Under the pieces are notes generated by a model. That model had not been told where the DNA came from, made no database searches, and saw only the letters and a list, made by a program, of their open reading frames with translations. A stretch of DNA of 9,396 bases from Phycisphaeraceae bacterium (lineage in GTDB: Bacteria > Planctomycetota > Phycisphaerae > Phycisphaerales > Phycisphaeraceae): positions 1-9,396 of the forward strand of contig JANQKH010000544.1 of NCBI GenBank assembly GCA_028281215.1, given 5' to 3'. The position numbers and the translations under genes are program-made. Positions 1-5,497 of this stretch are shown piece by piece (the stretch's first letter is position 1; each line of letters begins with the position of its first letter).

Positions 1-2
1 CC

Positions 3-668
3 GAACGCGAAATCAAAGAAGTGCAACAACACCTGGAAGGCCGTCGCGGGCCCGACCGCGAACATGCCGAACGTGAAGAGGCTGAGAACAAATGGCGGCG
101 CTTCCTCAATGCACAGCGCGGTGACGAACGTGAACACCGTGACGGCGAGCGCCGTGAACATGAACACCGCGAACGCGAAGGCGATCAGCGCAACCGCGTT
201 GAACGCCATTTGCGTGAGTTACATCATCGACTTGAAGAGCTGCACCAAGAACGCCGGCACGTCGCCCGCGAGCATGGCGAACGCCACCCTCGCGTGCGCG
301 AACTCTCCGAAGCCATCGAAGAAACCCAAAAGGGCATTCAAGAAGTGCGCCGCGATCTCGAGGGTGATCATTCGCGCCATGAACGTCCCCGCTCTGATGC
401 CCGCCCCGACCGGCCTCGGGAAGCCGAGCACTCCCGCGAACGCGATCAACAAATCCAACAACTGATCAACATGGTTCGCGAACTTCGTGAACAGAACGTC
501 CAACTCCGCCGCGAAGTCGAAGCCATGCGCCGCCACATCGACCGCCAGCGCGGTGAATCACGCGGCAATGACGGCCGTGATCGGCCCGACACCCGTGAGC
601 GTGAACGTGAATCCGATCGCCGTGAAACCGTCCGTCCGCGCCCCGAAGGCGAACGTGATCGTAAATAA
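3..668 (+). CDS. Arg/Glu/His-rich coiled-coil protein, 5' end outside the window
   Basis: The frame is open to the left edge, so this is the last 221 residues of a longer protein. A GTG at 21 is in frame but nothing marks it as the start. Composition is extreme: Arg, Glu, His, Asp and Gln dominate, with almost no aromatic residues. Visible segments are a low-complexity RE/EH stretch (about nt 100-200), a helical stretch with spaced leucines (about nt 200-365), a Pro/Asp/Arg linker, then a clean heptad coiled coil at nt 462-539 with L/V/L/N/L/V/M/I at d/a positions. The tail is highly charged and probably disordered. No membrane segment or enzyme motif is visible in this part. Function is unknown; a structural, scaffold or nucleic-acid-associated role is only a guess. 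The terminator 30 bases after the stop supports this being the real frame. Confidence 0.72.
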   Translation, partial: EREIKEVQQHLEGRRGPDREHAEREEAENKWRRFLNAQRGDEREHRDGERREHEHREREGDQRNRVERHLRELHHRLEELHQERRHVAREHGERHPRVRELSEAIEETQKGIQEVRRDLEGDHSRHERPRSDARPDRPREAEHSRERDQQIQQLINMVRELREQNVQLRREVEAMRRHIDRQRGESRGNDGRDRPDTRERERESDRRETVRPRPEGERDRK

Positions 669-698
669 CCACGCACCCATCTTGATGCCACATACACC

Positions 699-725
699 AC
701 ACGGCCCACTGGGCCGTGTTTTTTT
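699..725 (+). terminator. Rho-independent terminator of the coiled-coil gene
   Basis: A perfect 9-bp GC-rich stem (ACACGGCCC at 699-707, GGGCCGTGT at 711-719) encloses an ACT loop and runs into seven consecutive T (719-725). It starts 30 bases after the stop codon at 666-668. A 7-bp stem with a 5-base loop may be the physical form. Confidence 0.9.
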
Positions 726-743
726 ATCTTCCGGCGGCCAACC

Positions 744-749
744 TATAAT
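744..749 (+). promoter_or_regulatory. Sigma70-type -10 box for the PSCyt1/PSD1 gene
   Basis: A perfect TATAAT lies 60 bases before the chosen ATG at 809, predicting a start of transcription near 756 and a leader of about 53 bases. At 17-18 bp spacing the -35 position falls on the T-run of the preceding terminator (720-726), a poor match to TTGACA. The promoter may therefore depend on an activator or tolerate a weak -35. An in-frame ATG at 752 lies only 2 bases after this box, so it could not be in the mRNA with a usable ribosome site; this argues for the start at 809. Confidence 0.6.
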
Positions 750-808
750 GAATGTTTCAATCGCAACGTCACCGGTTTGACACGCAACGCCAACCCAAGG
801 TTCGCCCC

Positions 809-3800
809 ATGACGCGACTTATCGTTTTCAGTCTGCTCATTCTCAGCCTGTCGGTCGTCATCGCAGATCACGCGATTGCCGCCGAACCCGCTCGCCCGCT
901 CAAAGCAGATGCGGTTACCCGATCAATTGATTTCAGACGCGACATTCAGCCAATCTTTGCGCAACACTGTCTGTCCTGTCACGGATCCGACAAACAGAAG
1001 GGCCAGCTTCGGCTCGATTCCCGTCACATCACGCTCGAAAAGGGCGGCTTGTCCGGTGCGGCGATCACGCCCGGCAAGGCTGACGACAGCCTGCTTTTCC
1101 AACGCGTGATCGGCACCGATGAACTTGAAGACCTCATGCCGCCCAAAGGTAAACCGCTCACCCCACAGCAGCTCGGATTACTCAAAACATGGATCAATCA
1201 AGGCGCCAAGTGGCCCGCTGATGTGAACGATCCCGGCGTGAAAAAACATTGGGCGTACGACAAACCCGTCAAAGCGCCGCTGCCCAAGGTGTCGAACGCG
1301 CAGTGGCCGCGCAACCCAATCGACCACTTCGTGCTCGCCCGGCTCGACAAACAAGGTTTCAAGCCTTCACCGCAAGTCGATCGCGCGCGGCTCATCCGTC
1401 GCGTTTACCTCGACCTGATTGGCTTGCCGCCTTCGCCTCAGCAGGTCAATGCGTTCGTCAACGATAAGTCGCCCAATGCATATGAAAAGGTCGTCGACGA
1501 ATTACTCGCTTCGCCGCACTATGGCGAACGCTGGGCGGTGCAATGGCTTGACCTCGCTCGCTACGCTGACTCCAACGGGTTTCAGGCCGACCAACTCCGC
1601 GATAGTTGGGCGTTTCGTGATTGGGTCATCAAAGCGATGAACGCCGACATGCCGTTCGATCAGTTCACGGTCGAGCAGATCGCCGGCGATCTGCTTGCAA
1701 AATCGACGCTGCAACAGCGCATCGCCACCGGTTTCCATCGCACAGTGACGTGCAACGTCGAAGCCGGCGTCGATCCGGAAGAGAACCGCACCAACCAAGT
1801 CATCGATCGCGTCAACACCACCGCCACGGTCTGGCTCGGCACCACGATGGAATGTGTGCAGTGCCATAACCATCCGTATGACCCGTTCACGATGAAGGAT
1901 TACTACCAGTTGTTCGCGTTCTTCAACAGCACGCCACTGGAAGTAAAGCAGCAGGGTAAAAGCGTGACGTGGGATTTCTACGGCCCGAAGATGGACCTGC
2001 CGCTCACCGAACAACAAGTCGCGCAAAAGGCGTCACTTGAAAAACAGATCGCCGCGCTGAACAAGGAACTCGAACAAGCGACTGCGGCTGGCGAAACAAA
2101 ACTCAACGACTGGATCGCCGCCAAACGCAAGGAATTCAAGCAAATCCAACCTGCACAATGGCACGTGTTGGACATCGACACGTTCAAATCGTCAGGCGGC
2201 GCGTCGCACAAGAAACTGCCTGACAAGAGCGTGCTCGTACACGGCAAAAAACCGAGCAAGGATACCTACACGATCAAGGTGCGCAGCACCATCGCCGGTA
2301 TCACCGCGTTCAAACTAGAAACGCTCACCGACGATTCGTTGCCCGGCAAGGGACCCGGGCGTCATCATCCCGAGCGGCCGAACTTTGTGCTTTACGCATT
2401 TGATGTCAGCGCACGACCGACAGGTGACGGCAAGGCAACGCCCGTGAAATTCATCAACGCCGAAGCGGACTTCTCGCAGCAACGCTGGGATGTCAAAGGG
2501 TTGATCGACGGCAAGAACGACACCGGCTGGGCGATCAACCCGCAGTTTGGTAAGCCGCACCACGCCATCGTTTACACGGCCAAACCGTTGCCTGCGCTCA
2601 GCGCCGAAGGGACGGTGTATACCTTCACGCTGCCACAACATTACGGCGAAGGCCGCGCCATCGGCCGCCTGCGGCTTAGCGCGATGACCGGCAACCCCGG
2701 CAAAAACGCCCTTCCTGTGAACATTGCCAAACTCCTGACGCAAGAGAAAAAGCTGACCGCCAAACAGCGCGCGGCGTTGAAGAAAGAATTCCTCAAGTCC
2801 GTGCCGCGCATCGGTCAGATCGAAAAGAAAATCGCTGCTGTCAAGAAGCAAATAACGACGATCAAACCGCACTCCACGCTCGTGATGGTCGAGATGGACA
2901 AGCCGCGCCCGACGCACATTTTCAATCGCGGCAACTTCCTCACCAAAGGCGACGCCGTCCAACCCGGCGTGCCCTCGAAACTCCATGATTTGAAAAACAA
3001 GCCGGCGACCAATCAAAGGGCCACCCGGTTGAATCTCGCGCGCTGGCTCGTCGACAAGGACAACCCACTCGTCGCCCGCGTCACTGTCAATCGATGGTGG
3101 GCGCAGTTCTTTGGTCGCGGCATCGTGAGCACACTCGAAGACTTCGGCACACAGGGCGAAGCGCCCACCCACCCCCAATTGCTTGACTGGCTTGCGGTCG
3201 AATTCGTGAACGGCGACACCGCACAATATGCTTCATCCCAGAGAAAGCCTCGCCCGTGGTCGATGAAGCACATCCACAAACTCATCGTGATGTCCGCAAC
3301 GTACCAACAGTCCTCGCGCATCACAGCCGACGGGCTTGAACGCGATCCCGACAACCGCCTGCTCGCGCGTGGCCCGCGGTTCCGCATGAACGCCGAGATG
3401 ATCCGCGACAACGCCCTCGCCGTCAGCGGACTGCTCAAACGCAAAATGCACGGTCCACCGATCTACCCGCCGCAACCGGACAATATCTGGCGACATGTCG
3501 GCCGCAACGCACCGAAATACAACACCGACTTCGACGAAGACCGTTTCCGTCGAGGCGTCTACGTCGTCTGGCGACGCGGCGCGCCGTATCCCAGCTTCAT
3601 GACCTTCGACGCGCAGGACCGCGGCGCATGTGTGCCCAAACGTTCGCGCACGAACACCGCCCTGCAAGCGCTCACCTTGATGAACGATGAAGCATATGTC
3701 GAAGTGTCACTGGCGCTCGCGGCGCGCTCGATGCAACAGGCGCCGTCAAGTGATGTCAAAGCGCGCGTCGCATACGCCTTCCAACTCGCGTACGCCCGGC

Positions 3801-4009
3801 AGCCGAATGATCGCGAAGCCCAACACCTCGCCAGCGTGTTCCAGTACGAACGCGCGCGCTTCGAGAAAGACCCCAAGGCCGCCACCACGCTGGTTACCAG
3901 CATCAAAGGTTGGAAACCGCCAGCCGATCTCGATCACAAAGACCTCGCTGCGTGGTTCTACGTCGCGAACATTCTGGTGAATCTGGATGAGATGATTACG
4001 AAGGGGTAA
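809..4009 (+). CDS. Secreted PSCyt1-PSCyt2-PSD1 protein (DUF1549/DUF1553)
   Basis: 1066 residues. The ATG at 809 is chosen because it follows CAAGG by 8 bases and gives a good signal peptide (basic MTR, hydrophobic 4-19, likely cleavage after AIAA near 25). PSCyt1 spans about 40-105 with CLSCH (C54, C57, H58). PSCyt2/DUF1549 spans about 170-370 and ends in CVQCHNHP (C349, C352, H353). A charged helical segment (about 400-445) leads into a beta-rich, carbohydrate-binding-like domain (about 450-630), a Lys-rich helical linker, and PSD1/DUF1553 (about 690-1060) ending in NLDEMITKG. Such proteins are exported. A role in polysaccharide or sugar-derivative turnover, perhaps with electron transfer, is suspected but not established for the family. 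The two CXXCH motifs could bind heme c. The protein has the usual full length and no visible frameshift. The next gene begins 33 bases later and is probably cotranscribed. Confidence 0.93.
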   Translation: MTRLIVFSLLILSLSVVIADHAIAAEPARPLKADAVTRSIDFRRDIQPIFAQHCLSCHGSDKQKGQLRLDSRHITLEKGGLSGAAITPGKADDSLLFQRVIGTDELEDLMPPKGKPLTPQQLGLLKTWINQGAKWPADVNDPGVKKHWAYDKPVKAPLPKVSNAQWPRNPIDHFVLARLDKQGFKPSPQVDRARLIRRVYLDLIGLPPSPQQVNAFVNDKSPNAYEKVVDELLASPHYGERWAVQWLDLARYADSNGFQADQLRDSWAFRDWVIKAMNADMPFDQFTVEQIAGDLLAKSTLQQRIATGFHRTVTCNVEAGVDPEENRTNQVIDRVNTTATVWLGTTMECVQCHNHPYDPFTMKDYYQLFAFFNSTPLEVKQQGKSVTWDFYGPKMDLPLTEQQVAQKASLEKQIAALNKELEQATAAGETKLNDWIAAKRKEFKQIQPAQWHVLDIDTFKSSGGASHKKLPDKSVLVHGKKPSKDTYTIKVRSTIAGITAFKLETLTDDSLPGKGPGRHHPERPNFVLYAFDVSARPTGDGKATPVKFINAEADFSQQRWDVKGLIDGKNDTGWAINPQFGKPHHAIVYTAKPLPALSAEGTVYTFTLPQHYGEGRAIGRLRLSAMTGNPGKNALPVNIAKLLTQEKKLTAKQRAALKKEFLKSVPRIGQIEKKIAAVKKQITTIKPHSTLVMVEMDKPRPTHIFNRGNFLTKGDAVQPGVPSKLHDLKNKPATNQRATRLNLARWLVDKDNPLVARVTVNRWWAQFFGRGIVSTLEDFGTQGEAPTHPQLLDWLAVEFVNGDTAQYASSQRKPRPWSMKHIHKLIVMSATYQQSSRITADGLERDPDNRLLARGPRFRMNAEMIRDNALAVSGLLKRKMHGPPIYPPQPDNIWRHVGRNAPKYNTDFDEDRFRRGVYVVWRRGAPYPSFMTFDAQDRGACVPKRSRTNTALQALTLMNDEAYVEVSLALAARSMQQAPSSDVKARVAYAFQLAYARQPNDREAQHLASVFQYERARFEKDPKAATTLVTSIKGWKPPADLDHKDLAAWFYVANILVNLDEMITKG

Positions 4010-4030
4010 TTTCTTGGATGACGGCGCACA

Positions 4031-4036
4031 GGGGAG
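4031..4036 (+). promoter_or_regulatory. Strong ribosome binding site of the unknown gene
   Basis: GGGGAG ends 6 bases before the ATG at 4043. It is clearly purine-rich and well spaced, and it is the main support for both the reality and the start of the following unassigned gene. Confidence 0.7.
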
Positions 4037-4042
4037 TGATGC

Positions 4043-4678
4043 ATGCCGAAGCCGACCATCAAGAAAACAGCTTTGATTCAGATTGTGTTGCCGGGGACGT
4101 GTGAACAAAAGCGCGTCGAAAAGGCCGTCCGCCGGGTGTATGACCTGTTGCGGCCTCGGATTTCGACCGGCACATCTTATGAATGGGACGGGGATGACAT
4201 TGCGGCCTATTCCGTCACGGTCCACGTCAAGAAAGTCAAGGACATGGACGACGTTCTGGACCAACTCTCACTGAGTTTGCAGCGGCAGCAATTGGACACG
4301 CATGCCGATATCACCACGGCCGAGCGCCGCATTATGGAATGCAACATTGAAACATTGCGAGGCGGCCTCGAAGCCGTCAGCCGGATGATGTTTCCGGAGG
4401 ATGTCCCATTCACCACAGAGGTTCTCTTATCCATCCCGACGCCACCGCAAGGCCATGACGCATTGGTCGTCCAACTGAAAGCACAGGGCATTGCTTCGGA
4501 GTTGATTGAAAGGGATGTCGAGCAAAGCATCGGCTCAAGCGTCGATCTTCGTGTTACCGATCGTCAAACTGTCCGACCAACGATTGAAGTCATTGTCGAA
4601 TTCATCGAGTCGATGTCGGCGCCATGGGCATCGGTTACCATCTGCACGCAATCAGAATCACGGCCTTGGACAGGTTGA
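4043..4678 (+). CDS. Unassigned 211-residue protein
   Basis: I do not recognise this family. The strong GGGGAG site, the 33-base gap after the PSD1 gene and the ordinary amino-acid mix make it a credible gene. There is no signal peptide, membrane segment or Cys/His metal motif, so it is probably cytoplasmic. The pattern looks like two alpha/beta halves. Residues about 8-80 read as beta-helix-beta-beta-helix, with a TSYEWDGDD stretch near 43-51. Residues about 120-190 again alternate beta and helix and end in EVIVEFIESM. A helix rich in Arg/Glu (about 90-115) joins them. A ferredoxin-like or binding-domain duplication is possible but is only inference. The C-terminal about 20 residues (APWASVTICTQSESRPWTG) look less protein-like, so the true end could have been altered by a small frameshift. 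Confidence 0.72.
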   Translation: MPKPTIKKTALIQIVLPGTCEQKRVEKAVRRVYDLLRPRISTGTSYEWDGDDIAAYSVTVHVKKVKDMDDVLDQLSLSLQRQQLDTHADITTAERRIMECNIETLRGGLEAVSRMMFPEDVPFTTEVLLSIPTPPQGHDALVVQLKAQGIASELIERDVEQSIGSSVDLRVTDRQTVRPTIEVIVEFIESMSAPWASVTICTQSESRPWTG

Positions 4679-4700
4679 ATCGCTCAAGTAGCGAACTGGG

Positions 4701-5072
4701 TCAAACGTGTTGATCCACCAGAACCGGATTGCCGTCCGGATCGGTGATGACGAAGCTTGCCGGGCCTGTCGTGCTTTCGTCGGCTTCGGATTCAAATGTG
4801 ACGCCTTGCGCTTTGAGTTGGGCTTGGAGTTCGCGCACATCGGTGAATTCGCCGAGCGGTTGGGCGTCCTGATTCCAGCCGGGGTTGAAGGTGAGAATGT
4901 TCTTGTCAAACATGCCCTGGAACAGACCGACGACGTGGTCGCCGTTTTTCATGATCAGCCAACCTTGCGACTGGTCGCCATGAAACTCGGCGAAGCCAAG
5001 CTTTTCGTAGAACGCCTTGGAGGCTTCGATATCTTTGACGGCCAGGCTGATCGAAAAGGCGCCGAGATTCAT
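4701..5072 (-). CDS. VOC-family (glyoxalase/bleomycin-resistance fold) protein
   Basis: 123 residues. The ATG at 5072 is preferred over one 63 bases upstream because AGGAG (5083-5079) precedes it by 6 bases and the protein then opens directly with the first VOC beta strand. Features are AFSISLAVKDIEASKAFYEKLGF (residues 5-27), the classic VOC opening, then GLFQGMFDKNILTFNPGW (about 49-66) and the closing DPDGNPVLVDQHV (111-123). One VOC module of about 120 residues usually dimerises or pairs its modules to build the active site. The substrate cannot be read: members include lyases, dioxygenases, isomerases and resistance proteins. This version resembles a widespread uncharacterised group carrying the ILTFNPGW motif. 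It is cytoplasmic and converges on the gene ending at 4678 with only 22 bases between them. Confidence 0.9.
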   Translation of the reverse strand: MNLGAFSISLAVKDIEASKAFYEKLGFAEFHGDQSQGWLIMKNGDHVVGLFQGMFDKNILTFNPGWNQDAQPLGEFTDVRELQAQLKAQGVTFESEADESTTGPASFVITDPDGNPVLVDQHV

Positions 5073-5078
5073 GGCGTG

Positions 5079-5083
5079 CTCCT
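5079..5083 (-). promoter_or_regulatory. Ribosome binding site fixing the VOC start
   Basis: CTCCT on the + strand reads AGGAG on the coding strand and ends 6 bases before the ATG at 5072. No comparable site precedes the upstream in-frame ATG at 5135. Confidence 0.75.
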
Positions 5084-5094
5084 GTTGGAAGACG

Positions 5095-5120
5095 GGGCGA
5101 AGTCGGTCGGACGATCGCCC
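5095..5120 (-). promoter_or_regulatory. Possible leader hairpin before the VOC gene
   Basis: GGGCGA (5095-5100) and TCGCCC (5115-5120) are perfect inverted arms around 14 bases, placed 11 bases before the AGGAG in the VOC transcript. The arm at 5116-5120 also matches GGGCG at 5123-5127, so alternative pairing is possible. A regulatory role is unproven, and short GC-rich dyads arise easily by chance in DNA of this composition. Confidence 0.25.
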
Positions 5121-5130
5121 GTGGGCGTTG

Positions 5131-5146
5131 AACATATTTTAATTTT
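5131..5146. repeat. Left arm of an imperfect inverted repeat
   Basis: AACATATTTTAATTTT here is matched by the reverse complement of 5440-5453 apart from a 2-base gap, giving AACATATT..AATTTT in both. The arms face each other about 290 bases apart. They could be degenerate ends of a small mobile element or duplicated AT-rich regulatory sites. No clear target duplication flanks them. Confidence 0.35.
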
Positions 5147-5149
5147 GTT

Positions 5150-5178
5150 AGCATATCGAGTATAATGGGGCACTTCAA
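5150..5178 (-). promoter_or_regulatory. Candidate promoter of the VOC gene
   Basis: On the minus strand TTGAAG (5178-5173) and TATGCT (5155-5150) stand exactly 17 bp apart. Each matches the sigma70 consensus at 4 of 6 positions. The predicted start of transcription near 5143 gives a leader of about 70 bases before the ATG at 5072. The match is modest, but the location and the AT-rich context favour it. Confidence 0.4.
5161..5166 (+). promoter_or_regulatory. Perfect TATAAT facing a gene-free region
   Basis: This is a consensus -10 hexamer on the + strand with no convincing -35 box at 16-18 bp (TTTAAT at 5138-5143 is the best). A transcript would start near 5173, run through the gene-free stretch and then be antisense to maf. 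It overlaps the candidate minus-strand VOC promoter, so the two could interfere. It may simply be a chance match in an AT-rich block. Confidence 0.35.
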
Positions 5179-5358
5179 AGCGCGGCTGTCTCGCCGCAGA
5201 GGCGTCACCGGGAGTTCAGACATGTTTCTTTGGTCTAACGGCTTGGGATTTTGGCTGATTCAGTCAACAGAGCGGTGCTGTGGCTGCGCGGCAAGCCGTG
5301 GCGTGCAAGTGGCGGATGGTGTCAGAGGGAAACCCCTGATTTGGCGTTGTAAAACAAG

Positions 5359-5369
5359 TAAAATTAATA
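5359..5369. repeat. 11-base direct repeat, copy 1
   Basis: TAAAATTAATA occurs here and again, identical, at 5439-5449, exactly 80 bases later. In DNA of about 60% G+C this AT-only word is not expected twice so close together by chance. The 80-base phase may be coincidental. Confidence 0.5.
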
Positions 5370-5400
5370 GTTTGCGACGAATTGGGTCGCTTTGCTGGTG

Positions 5401-5413
5401 TGTCAGGGTGACA
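5401..5413. promoter_or_regulatory. TGTCA-GGG-TGACA dyad, possible operator
   Basis: A perfect 5-bp inverted repeat with a 3-base spacer lies between the two AT-rich direct repeats. Short symmetric dyads of this kind can bind dimeric regulators, but no regulator gene is adjacent and the arms are short. Confidence 0.2.
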
Positions 5414-5438
5414 ATGCTCCGTTCTCTCGTAAGTGATT

Positions 5439-5449
5439 TAAAATTAATA
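5439..5449. repeat. 11-base direct repeat, copy 2
   Basis: This is the identical second copy of TAAAATTAATA (see 5359-5369). The core AAAATTAA also occurs in reverse orientation at 5139-5146. Confidence 0.5.
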
Positions 5450-5453
5450 TGTT
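5440..5453. repeat. Right arm of the imperfect inverted repeat
   Basis: AAAATTAATATGTT is the inward-facing partner of 5131-5146. It overlaps the second copy of the 11-base direct repeat (5439-5449). Confidence 0.35.
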
Positions 5454-5497
5454 GTGTGCAAATTTGGATAATGAGAGAGGGGGTGGGGGTGGCGATG

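Larger units (their letters stand above)
5073..5497. other. Long intergenic region with AT-rich blocks and small repeats
   Basis: This is the only stretch over 300 bases without a supported gene. It lies between the VOC start and the maf stop. It mixes ordinary DNA with distinctly AT-rich blocks (about 5131-5170, 5347-5373 and 5431-5475). It holds the VOC leader and promoter, a forward TATAAT, repeated AAAATTAA elements, a TGTCA-GGG-TGACA dyad, a bulged hairpin (TCAG-A-GGG / CCC-CTGA, 5322-5339) and a G-rich run (5479-5492). The + frame is open from 5165 onward, but composition and context do not suggest a protein. No tRNA, tmRNA, SRP RNA or 6S RNA could be recognised. A small RNA cannot be excluded. 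Confidence 0.6.

Noticed and set aside
64..465. Alternative + frame protein overlapping the coiled-coil gene
   Set aside because: It is a by-product of the repetitive RE-rich codons; it lacks a ribosome site and the terminator distance fits the other frame.
752..808. Longer N-terminus of the PSCyt1 protein from the ATG at 752
   Set aside because: It starts 2 bases after the TATAAT box, has no ribosome site, and puts a polar segment before an otherwise typical signal peptide at 809.
4427..4435. TTATCCATC as a DnaA box
   Set aside because: It has two mismatches, is a single copy and lies inside a coding region, so it does not support an origin by itself.
4680..4694. TCGCT-N5-AGCGA as a terminator between the convergent unknown and VOC genes
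   Set aside because: The stem is only 5 bp and there is no T-run on either strand.
5073..5135. Longer VOC protein from the ATG at 5135
   Set aside because: The added 21 residues are unlike the VOC fold, and a good AGGAG precedes the ATG at 5072 instead.
5322..5339. Bulged hairpin TCAG-A-GGG-AAA-CCC-CTGA as an intrinsic terminator
   Set aside because: It is followed by only three T on the + strand and none of use on the - strand, and no gene ends just before it.
5479..5492. G-quadruplex from the runs GGGGG T GGGGG T GG
   Set aside because: There are only two full G-runs plus a pair of G; at best a two-tier structure, too weak to claim.
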